The position numbers and the translations under genes are program-made. A DNA stretch of 6,149 bases, taken from positions 1 to 6,149 of the forward strand of contig JAISHJ010000095.1 of the NCBI GenBank assembly GCA_031262625.1. Direction: 5' to 3'. How positions within the stretch are numbered: the first letter of the stretch is position 1; each line of letters starts with the position of its first letter. This DNA is from Ruminococcus sp. (lineage in GTDB: Bacteria > Bacillota > Clostridia > Oscillospirales > Ruminococcaceae). The notes beneath the pieces were generated by a model. The model worked only from the letters and a program-made list of their open reading frames with translations. It had not been told where the DNA came from and searched no databases. Positions 1 through 6,116 of the stretch are shown here, one piece after another.

Positions 1-33
1 TTGAGTATATAGTATTTGTACAAGTTATATATT

Positions 34-63
34 TACCATTGACAATACTATTAATAAATGGTA
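34..63. repeat. 7-bp inverted repeat spanning the promoter, possible operator
   Basis: TACCATT (34-40) and AATGGTA (57-63) are perfect reverse complements separated by 16 bases. One arm overlaps the start of the -35 box and the other overlaps the extended -10. A second AATGGT occurs at 68-73, as a direct repeat 11 bases after the first. This geometry would suit a dimeric repressor, but short repeats are easily met by chance in AT-rich DNA and no regulator is encoded nearby. Confidence 0.3.
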
Positions 64-67
64 CAAT
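39..67 (+). promoter_or_regulatory. sigma-A promoter of the c-di-GMP signalling gene
   Basis: A consensus -35 box TTGACA (39-44) is followed by a 17-base spacer and the -10 box TACAAT (62-67). A TG at 59-60 gives an extended -10. Transcription would start near 74, leaving an untranslated leader of about 90 bases before the ATG at 165. The leader is AT-rich, and I see no convincing riboswitch or terminator in it. The boxes are seen directly; promoter activity is inferred. Confidence 0.75.
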
Positions 68-164
68 AATGGTGGTATCTCAATTCGATTTATGGCTAAA
101 TATTGCTTATTATTTAACATATTTACATAAATAAAACAATGAGGTTTCAGTAGGAGCGTTTTTA

Positions 165-3100
165 ATGCACGATTCCGATAATGATAATACCGATTTTAAC
201 GTTTTTGATGTCGAGTTAAAAAATAAGTACAATAGCTTACTCGAAAAGGTTGAAGTTGAGGAGCTGTTTTTGCAGATGGCTTCCGACAGCGCTAATATAG
301 GGCTTTGGAGATATTTTCCCGATACGAAGCTATATTCACAAAGCAAGAAGCTTGACGGGCGTTGGTCGGAACATAACCTCGATATTCCGAATTACAGAGA
401 AAGCGTTAAAAGCTGGGGTATTGTTCATCCGGATGATATTGCTGTATTTGACAGATACTGCGACAGCCTAGATGGCGGCGACGAAAGTTTTACATATGAT
501 CTTCGTGCAATAACGGACGATTACACCTTTTCGTGGCTTCGTTATGTTGGGCGAACTATCCGCAGCGACGACGGGAGTATTAGGGTTGTCGCCGGAAAAA
601 CTCTTGACGTGACGGCGGAGAAAAATACCATGGAGCGTGTTGTCAGACAGGCGAAAGAAGACAAGCTGACACACGTCTATTCAAGGGACTACCTTAAGCT
701 TTATATAAATGAATTTATTAAGGCGGAACATGATGGTACAGACCACCTTTTGGTAATTGTTGATATTGACGATTTTAAGCAGATTAACCGAAATTTCGGG
801 CGGCTTTACGGCGACCGCGTTTTAGAAGTTACAGCGAGCGCGATAGTATCATCTGTAAGAATGTCTGATGTTGTCGGGCGAATCAGGAATGATGAATTCG
901 CAGTTTTCTGCCCTCATATTAAGGACATCGTAAACGAACCCCTGAAGATTACCGAAAATATCAGGGCAAAGCTTCATGCTCTCCATCTGAAATGTGAAAT
1001 ATCGGTTAGTATCGGTGCGGCAATTTTCCCGCGGCACGGCGAGGATTTCGATGCACTCTATAAATCCGCCGATATTGCGCTCTATGAAGCCGAGGAGAGC
1101 GGAAAAGACCGCGCAGTTGTCTTTTCAAGGCGTGAGAGTTATTCCGGTAACACAGAAAAGATTGGAGCGACTGAGCGAAAAGCCGCAAAAAGTGCCGGCG
1201 GTGAAATTGTCACACGTGTTACGGAAGATATTAACAAGCCGCTTTTCGACTATTGCTTTGATATTGTAACCCGAGTTGAGGATTTCGATACCGCTCTTGA
1301 TGCAATTTTCGATGAGACAGGGAAATATTTTGAACTTGACAGGATTTCGCTTACAGAAAAAAATTCTGTAGGTGAACTTACGATTTTTCATAACTGGTAT
1401 CGCGTTCCGACGAGTGATAAAGTCCGCTTTACAGATATATTAGCCGGACAGGCTCTGTATTTTGATGCGGTTGTCCGCAGGTTTAAGGACAGAAACTATT
1501 ATCTGTATAGTTATGGCGATCCTACCGACGAAATAACTGCTATACCGTCTTTTGAAGCGATGGGGGAGCGTTCTTTCCTACAGTTTCCGATATATGAAGA
1601 CGATGAAATTATAGGAACGGTAACCTTTGAGGATTATCACAGAGAGCGCGACTGGACCGATGCAATCGTAGCTACGCTTTCATCAATAACAAAGATGATT
1701 GTCAGTTTCGCCCTTCGTTACAGAAGCAAGATACGTATCGCAAATGAGACTCTTTATACCGGGCTTGCCCTTGAAAGCCAACATCTTACGTACTATGTGG
1801 TTGATCCGAAAAATTATGAAATAAAGTATATAAGCGCGTACGCAAACGAAATTTTCCCGAAACTTCGTACCGGGGATAAGTGTTACAGCGCCGCTTTCGG
1901 CTACACTACGCCATGTAAATTTTGCCCGCTTAAAAATTTCGAGGAACATAACCGCAGTTTTTCTCTTGAAAGATATGATAAGCAAAAAGACACGTGGTAT
2001 TCGATAACTGCTTCTGAACTTATAACCTCCGATAACGAACAGCAGGCGCTTGTATGCTGGACTGACGTAACCTCATTTTTAGAGCGTGTTTCTTCGGTAG
2101 ATATGCTTACGGGAGTACTTTCCTACGAAAAATTCAAGACCGAAGCTACAGCAAAACTGCATGATAAACTGGGCGAATATATAGTTGTTTTTTCGGGTAT
2201 AAGACACTTCGGCTTTATAAACGACCGGTTAGGCTACGCGATAGGCGATGAAGTACTGAAACTTTTCGCGCAGACTTTTTCACGTGCGTTGGCACTTGAC
2301 GAGATAATGTGCAGAGTTAAAGGCGACGATTTTATATTCATGCTTCGTGATGATGAATTAATTTCTGATGATGACAGGATACGCAATATCTTAAGTAACC
2401 TCGAAAGCATAATACGGCAAAAATACAAACAGATTAACTTAATGACCCAATTCGGAACGTACCGCGTTAAAGCAGATGACTTTTCGATAAGCAGATGTAT
2501 TGACAAAGCGAATCGTGCTAAGAAGGCTACTATGTCGGTTAACGGCATTGAAAACTGCGTAATTTACGATTTTGATAAAAACCTCGGCGTACAGGAAAAC
2601 GAGGAAGCCCGCCTTGAAAGCATGATGTACGATGCGATTAATACCAATCAGTTCCATGTTTATGTTCAACCGAAAGTTGATATAAAGAGCGGCAGGATAG
2701 GCGGCGCAGAAGCCCTCATACGCTGGATTTTACCGGACGGCTCTTTTGTCCCCACATTTGAATTTGTAACGCTTTTTGAGCGGAACGGTTTTATTGTGGA
2801 GGTGGACAAATTCGTCTACAATACACTCTTTGCGTTTATCCGTAAGTGGCTTGACGAAGGGAAAGAACCTACGCTTATTTCGGTGAATGTTTCAAGACTT
2901 CATCTTTTTGACGAAACCTTCCCCGATTACCTTAACTCCCTTGCGATGAAATACGATATTCCGCACAAATATATAGAGGTTGAGATAACAGAGAGTGTCT
3001 TTTTCGACAACACAGAAAAGCTTATTCATATTATCTCGATGCTTCGTAACCGCGGATTTGTCATTTCGATGGACGACTTCGGCACAGGTTACAGTACCCT

Positions 3101-3359
3101 CAATCTTATGAAGTCTCTACCGATTGACATAGTAAAAATCGACAGCGGATTCTTCCTCAAAAACGAAATGGATAAGAAAAGCAGAGCAGTTATCTCGTCA
3201 ATTATCCACCTCTGCAAAAATTTAGACCTTAAAATAGTCTGCGAAGGTATCGAAACTCCCGAGCAGGTTGAATATATCAAGTCCGAATACTGCGACTACG
3301 CTCAGGGCTTCTTCTACTACAAACCTATGCCTATAGAAGAGTTTGAAAAATTAGTATAG
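165..3359 (+). CDS. Multidomain c-di-GMP protein: PAS-GGDEF-GAF-PAS-GGDEF-EAL, probable phosphodiesterase
   Basis: This 1064-residue protein has no signal peptide or membrane segment, so it is probably cytosolic. Domains in order: PAS_3-like sensor (about 40-152), GGDEF (165-320), GAF-like (350-520), PAS with three cysteines (540-640), GGDEF (645-805), EAL (812-1064). The first GGDEF keeps the metal Asp (D200) and guanine contacts (N208, D217), but its signature is RNDEF (241-245). An RxxD inhibitory site (R232-D235) is kept five residues upstream. The second GGDEF has lost the metal Asp (G678) and reads KGDDF (719-723). The EAL domain looks complete: E849-A-L, N908, E940, D970/D971 in DDFGTGYS, K991, E1027 and Q1047. 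I infer that it hydrolyses c-di-GMP to pGpG, with the sensor and GGDEF domains acting as regulators. The ligands are unknown, and residual cyclase activity in the first GGDEF cannot be excluded. The start is supported by TAGGAG at 151-156, eight bases upstream of the ATG. The gene looks intact, with its own promoter. Confidence 0.93.
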   Translation: MHDSDNDNTDFNVFDVELKNKYNSLLEKVEVEELFLQMASDSANIGLWRYFPDTKLYSQSKKLDGRWSEHNLDIPNYRESVKSWGIVHPDDIAVFDRYCDSLDGGDESFTYDLRAITDDYTFSWLRYVGRTIRSDDGSIRVVAGKTLDVTAEKNTMERVVRQAKEDKLTHVYSRDYLKLYINEFIKAEHDGTDHLLVIVDIDDFKQINRNFGRLYGDRVLEVTASAIVSSVRMSDVVGRIRNDEFAVFCPHIKDIVNEPLKITENIRAKLHALHLKCEISVSIGAAIFPRHGEDFDALYKSADIALYEAEESGKDRAVVFSRRESYSGNTEKIGATERKAAKSAGGEIVTRVTEDINKPLFDYCFDIVTRVEDFDTALDAIFDETGKYFELDRISLTEKNSVGELTIFHNWYRVPTSDKVRFTDILAGQALYFDAVVRRFKDRNYYLYSYGDPTDEITAIPSFEAMGERSFLQFPIYEDDEIIGTVTFEDYHRERDWTDAIVATLSSITKMIVSFALRYRSKIRIANETLYTGLALESQHLTYYVVDPKNYEIKYISAYANEIFPKLRTGDKCYSAAFGYTTPCKFCPLKNFEEHNRSFSLERYDKQKDTWYSITASELITSDNEQQALVCWTDVTSFLERVSSVDMLTGVLSYEKFKTEATAKLHDKLGEYIVVFSGIRHFGFINDRLGYAIGDEVLKLFAQTFSRALALDEIMCRVKGDDFIFMLRDDELISDDDRIRNILSNLESIIRQKYKQINLMTQFGTYRVKADDFSISRCIDKANRAKKATMSVNGIENCVIYDFDKNLGVQENEEARLESMMYDAINTNQFHVYVQPKVDIKSGRIGGAEALIRWILPDGSFVPTFEFVTLFERNGFIVEVDKFVYNTLFAFIRKWLDEGKEPTLISVNVSRLHLFDETFPDYLNSLAMKYDIPHKYIEVEITESVFFDNTEKLIHIISMLRNRGFVISMDDFGTGYSTLNLMKSLPIDIVKIDSGFFLKNEMDKKSRAVISSIIHLCKNLDLKIVCEGIETPEQVEYIKSEYCDYAQGFFYYKPMPIEEFEKLV

Positions 3360-3362
3360 CTA

Positions 3363-3391
3363 TTGACAAAAGTCCCTAAAAACGTTATAAT
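3363..3391 (+). promoter_or_regulatory. consensus sigma-A promoter of trmB
   Basis: TTGACA (3363-3368), a 17-base spacer and TATAAT (3386-3391) match the housekeeping consensus in both boxes at the optimal spacing. The -35 box begins four bases after the stop codon of the preceding gene, and no terminator lies between, so read-through from upstream is also possible. The -10 box ends 33 bases before the trmB ATG, predicting a leader of about 26 bases. Strong constitutive expression is inferred. Confidence 0.88.
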
Positions 3392-3423
3392 AGTGTGTAT
3401 TAAATATTTATAAAGGGTTAATC

Positions 3424-4077
3424 ATGAGAATCAGGCATAAACCATGGGCAAAGCCGGAACTTACCGCCTGCGGTTACTACTATCGTGACGGTTCTGAAAA
3501 TCGGGGCAGGTGGCAGGAGGTTTTCGGCGACAATAAACCGATTTATGCGGAACTTGGCTGCGGAAAAGGCGGATTTATCGCCGAAGCGGCACTCCTTTAC
3601 CCCGACGTTAACTGGATAGCCTGTGATATTAAGGACGAAATGCTTGCCTTTGCAAGACGAAAAACCGAAAGAAATTTTCAAGAAAACTCTCGCGAAGTTA
3701 CCGGACTGATACTTCTAACACTTAATATCGAAAAAACCGAATTAGCGTTTGCCCCCGGCGAAATTGACAGAATTTACATAAACTTCTGCCCGCCGTGGAA
3801 GCGTGAGAGGGATTATAAACACCGTCTTACCCATCCGAGACAGCTGATAAAATACCGCGAAATACTCAAGACGGGCGGCGAAATTCTATTTAAGACAGAT
3901 GATGATATACTCTTTGAAGATTCGCTTCTTTATTTTGAGGAGTGTAATTTTAAGACAGTACAGATTGAGCGCGACCTACACTCCGCAGGATTTTCGGACA
4001 ATATAATTACCGAACACGAGAAGATGTTTGCAGAAGCCGGTAAAAAGATAAAATATATCAGAGTAATAAAAACATAA
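3424..4077 (+). CDS. trmB: tRNA (guanine-N7-)-methyltransferase TrmB
   Basis: The enzyme family transfers a methyl group from S-adenosylmethionine to N7 of G46 in the tRNA variable loop. At 217 residues it has the usual length for a bacterial TrmB. It opens with MRIRHKPWA, typical of Firmicutes members. The SAM-binding glycine motif is ELGCGKGGFI (43-52), with acidic D68 at the end of the next strand. The family block RIYINF..PW....RLTHPRQL runs from 116 to 141, FKTDDD lies at 156-161, and the C-terminal TxxE motif is T196-E199. Oddly, the position before PW, Asp in the well-studied enzymes (SDPW or PDPW), is Pro123 here (NFCPPW), so activity may be altered. The start is supported by AAAGGG at 3412-3417, six bases upstream of the ATG. 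The gene has its own consensus promoter and is probably monocistronic, although no clear terminator follows. The family call is firm; full catalytic competence is less so. Confidence 0.92.
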   Translation: MRIRHKPWAKPELTACGYYYRDGSENRGRWQEVFGDNKPIYAELGCGKGGFIAEAALLYPDVNWIACDIKDEMLAFARRKTERNFQENSREVTGLILLTLNIEKTELAFAPGEIDRIYINFCPPWKRERDYKHRLTHPRQLIKYREILKTGGEILFKTDDDILFEDSLLYFEECNFKTVQIERDLHSAGFSDNIITEHEKMFAEAGKKIKYIRVIKT

Positions 4078-4078
4078 T

Positions 4079-4108
4079 TTGACGGAAATTTTATTATAAC
4101 TATATAAT
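4079..4108 (+). promoter_or_regulatory. upstream candidate promoter of the hydrolase-ilvE operon
   Basis: TTGACG (4079-4084), an 18-base spacer and TATAAT (4103-4108) form a plausible sigma-A promoter beginning right after the trmB stop. The -10 box lies inside a 6-bp inverted repeat, ACTATA (4099-4104) and TATAGT (4108-4113). If used, it would give a leader of roughly 68 bases. It is weaker than the downstream candidate because the region is so AT-rich that a -10 match is easy to find. Confidence 0.45.
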
Positions 4109-4121
4109 ATAGTACGAAAAC

Positions 4122-4150
4122 TTGAAATTATCTTAAACATATGCTATACT
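4122..4150 (+). promoter_or_regulatory. main candidate promoter of the hydrolase-ilvE operon
   Basis: TTGAAA (4122-4127), a 17-base spacer and TATACT (4145-4150) are supported by a TG at 4142-4143 that makes an extended -10. The box ends 33 bases before the ATG at 4183, the same distance as in the trmB promoter, predicting a leader of about 26 bases. It is the best candidate for transcription of both downstream genes. Confidence 0.7.
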
Positions 4151-4182
4151 TGAATGTATCACATATGAAAGAATGAAAAATA

Positions 4183-4965
4183 ATGATTATCGACGCGCAC
4201 GCTCATATCTTTCCGGACAAAATCGCAGTTAAGGCATCGACTGCTGTCGGGACTTTTTACGGACTTCCGATGAATTTTGACGGCACGGTTAACACACTCC
4301 TTGCCGAAGGTGAAGCAGCAGGTGTTGACAAATTTCTTGTTCATTCGGTTGCTACAAAGCCCGAACAGGTTGAGAGTATAACGCATTTTATCGCTTCCAG
4401 CGTAAAAGCACACCCCGATAAATTTATCGGGTTTGCTGCAATGCATCAGGACTATCCCGAGAAAGCGAAGTTTATTGACGATGTAATTGCTATGGGGCTT
4501 AAAGGCGTGAAGATTCACCCCGATTTTCAAGAAGTCTCGCTATCCGACAAGCGGCTTTGGGAACTCTTTGAAATTATCGAGGGGAGACTTCCGATACTTA
4601 TCCATACCGGGGATAAACGCTACAAGTGGTCCAGCCCGTCATACGTTAAGGATATTCTTAACCGCTTCCCGAAGTTGCAGGTTATCGGCGCGCATTTCGG
4701 CGGTTGGTCGGAGTGGGATACTGCCGAAAAACTCCTCTCCGGGCAGCGTATGTATGTTGATACATCAAGTTCTTTCTATTCCATGACCCCCGAACGTGCT
4801 TATGAAATTATAAAAGCTTTCGGCGCTGACAGAGTTTTATTCGGTTCGGATTACCCTATGTGGAGCCCGAAAGAGGAACTTGAATTTTTCAATAAAATTC
4901 CGCTTTCAGACAGAGAACGTGAAATGATACTTCACGAAAATTTTGAAAAGTTACTAAACTTATAA
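4183..4965 (+). CDS. Amidohydro_2 family (TIM-barrel) metal-dependent hydrolase, substrate unknown
   Basis: This 260-residue soluble protein has the metal-site pattern of the amidohydrolase superfamily, Amidohydro_2 branch (ACMSD/gamma-resorcylate decarboxylase-like). It begins with MIIDAHAHIF, giving the HxH pair H6 and H8. It continues with GVKIHPDF (108-115, K110 and H112), ILIHTGD (138-144, H141), GAHFGG (169-174, H171) and FGSDYPMW (220-227, D223). Members hydrolyse or decarboxylate small molecules with a bound divalent metal; nothing here fixes the substrate. The ribosome binding site is weak (GAAAGAA, 4167-4173). The start is nevertheless secure: the in-frame ATG at 4165 meets a TGA at 4174-4176, and the HxH motif sits at the usual place just after residue 1. 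ilvE follows after 22 bases on the same strand, so co-transcription is likely. A link to amino acid metabolism is only a guess from this context. Confidence 0.88.
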   Translation: MIIDAHAHIFPDKIAVKASTAVGTFYGLPMNFDGTVNTLLAEGEAAGVDKFLVHSVATKPEQVESITHFIASSVKAHPDKFIGFAAMHQDYPEKAKFIDDVIAMGLKGVKIHPDFQEVSLSDKRLWELFEIIEGRLPILIHTGDKRYKWSSPSYVKDILNRFPKLQVIGAHFGGWSEWDTAEKLLSGQRMYVDTSSSFYSMTPERAYEIIKAFGADRVLFGSDYPMWSPKEELEFFNKIPLSDREREMILHENFEKLLNL

Positions 4966-4987
4966 TAGAAAAATTTGGAGAACTAAA

Positions 4988-6073
4988 ATGCTTGAAATTA
5001 AAGTTACCCGCACAGAACAACCTAAGGCGAAACCCACTCCCGGACAGACTCTCGGCTTCGGAAAGATTTTTACCGACCATATGTTTTTGATGAACTACGA
5101 TTCGGGCGAGGGCTGGCATGATGCAAGAATTGTGCCCTACGGTCCCCTTATACTTGACCCCGCTTCCATGTGCTTCCACTACGCACAGGAAGTTTTTGAG
5201 GGACTTAAGGCTTACAAACGCGACGACGGCAAGATACAGCTTTTCCGCCCGGAAAAAAATATCGCACGTCTCAATGTTTCAAATGACAGACTCTGTATTC
5301 CCCTCGTAGACGAAGCTTTCGTTATCGAAGCAATTAAGCTACTTGTTTCGGTTGATGCAGACTGGATGCCCGCAGGCGAAGGCGAATCCCTCTATATTCG
5401 CCCGTTCATTATCGCTACAGATGCTTTTGTAGGCGTACACCCTGCTCACCATCTCATCTTCGCAATTATCCTCTCACCCTCCGGCGCTTACTACCCTAAC
5501 GGCATTGAGCCTGTTAAAATTTATGTAGAGAAAAATTACGTTCGCTCCGTAGTCGGCGGCACAGGCTTCACAAAAGCCGCTGCAAACTACGCAATATCCC
5601 TCAAAGCTCAAGACGAAGCTGAAAAACAAGGCTACGTTCAGGTTCTTTGGCTCGACGGCGTAGAACACAAATACATCGAGGAAGTCGGCGCTATGAACGT
5701 CTTCTTCGTTATCGGCGACGAAGTAATCACCCCCGCCCTCTTAGGCTCCGTCTTAGGCGGCATTACCCGTATGTCCTGCATAGAACTCTGTAAACAAATG
5801 GGCTACAAAATGTCCGAGCGCCGTATCACCATCGACGAAATTATGGATGCCGCCAAAAACGGTACTCTAAAAGAAGCCTTCGGTACAGGCACCGCCGCCG
5901 TTATCTCCCCCATCGGCGAACTCAAATACGCCGACGAAACCATAACCATCAACAACGGCAAAATTGGCGAAATAAGCCAAAAACTCTACGACACCCTTAC
6001 CGGCATCCAGTGGGGTAAACTCCCCGACACCAACGGTTGGACCGATATCATAGGCGAATGTAACTGCAAGTAG
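4988..6073 (+). CDS. ilvE: Branched-chain amino acid aminotransferase (PLP-dependent, fold type IV)
   Basis: The enzyme interconverts leucine, isoleucine and valine with their 2-oxo acids, using glutamate/2-oxoglutarate and pyridoxal phosphate: the last step of branched-chain amino acid synthesis or the first of degradation. At 361 residues it belongs to the longer BCAT group resembling the Bacillus and eukaryotic enzymes, rather than the roughly 310-residue E. coli type. Landmarks are FHYAQEVFEGLKAY (63-76), LYIRPF with R138 (135-140), GGTGFTKAAANYA (190-202) with the PLP Schiff-base lysine K196, YIEEVGAMN (229-237) with E232 expected to contact the cofactor ring nitrogen, LLGSVLGGITR (251-261) and AFGTGTAAVISPI (297-309) for phosphate binding. 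TTGGAG (4975-4980), seven bases before the ATG, fixes the start. It is probably translated from the same mRNA as the upstream hydrolase. The coding strand becomes C-rich towards the 3' end, with many C-ending codons. No terminator is visible before the window ends; a G-rich repeat starts two bases after the stop. Confidence 0.94.
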   Translation: MLEIKVTRTEQPKAKPTPGQTLGFGKIFTDHMFLMNYDSGEGWHDARIVPYGPLILDPASMCFHYAQEVFEGLKAYKRDDGKIQLFRPEKNIARLNVSNDRLCIPLVDEAFVIEAIKLLVSVDADWMPAGEGESLYIRPFIIATDAFVGVHPAHHLIFAIILSPSGAYYPNGIEPVKIYVEKNYVRSVVGGTGFTKAAANYAISLKAQDEAEKQGYVQVLWLDGVEHKYIEEVGAMNVFFVIGDEVITPALLGSVLGGITRMSCIELCKQMGYKMSERRITIDEIMDAAKNGTLKEAFGTGTAAVISPIGELKYADETITINNGKIGEISQKLYDTLTGIQWGKLPDTNGWTDIIGECNCK

Positions 6074-6074
6074 A

Positions 6075-6116
6075 GGGTACTGGGTACTGGGAACTGGGAA
6101 CTGGGAACTGAGTACG
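6075..6116 (+). repeat. G-rich heptad tandem repeat (GGGWACT)n, potential G-quadruplex
   Basis: Five uninterrupted 7-base units run from 6075 to 6109: two GGGTACT then three GGGAACT. A decayed sixth unit, GAGTACG, occupies 6110-6116. Every full unit starts with GGG, so five G3 tracts are separated by four-base loops, which fits the usual G-quadruplex rule on the + strand. The repeat begins two bases after the ilvE stop. It resembles the short tandemly repeated heptamers known from cyanobacteria and other bacteria; any function is unknown. Confidence 0.92.

Noticed and set aside
16..23. Palindrome TTGTACAA as an operator
   Set aside because: An 8-base palindrome in AT-rich DNA is expected by chance; it lies upstream of the -35 box and has no second copy nearby.
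75..150. c-di-GMP riboswitch (GEMM) or other structured leader in front of the signalling gene
   Set aside because: The leader is almost entirely A and T with no GEMM-like conserved core, no long GC stem and no terminator-like hairpin.
994..1269. 91-codon + strand open frame in another frame, plus overlapping minus-strand frames, within the c-di-GMP gene
   Set aside because: The main frame is continuous with good GGDEF and GAF sequence here. The alternatives are basic, low-complexity translations with no start signals or family resemblance.
4099..4113. Hairpin ACTATA-TAA-TATAGT as a trmB terminator
   Set aside because: The stem is six AT-rich pairs with no following T-run, and it overlaps a plausible -10 box, so it would be a poor intrinsic terminator.
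4165..4176. Upstream ATG in frame with the hydrolase as an alternative start
   Set aside because: The frame reads ATG AAA GAA TGA, so it stops before reaching the annotated start at 4183.
4159..4530. 123-codon open frame on the minus strand
   Set aside because: It lies antisense to the N-terminal third of the hydrolase, shows no recognisable domain, and the hydrolase frame carries clear catalytic motifs.
6075..6116. CRISPR array
   Set aside because: The 7-base units are directly adjacent with no unique spacers, so this is a simple tandem repeat.
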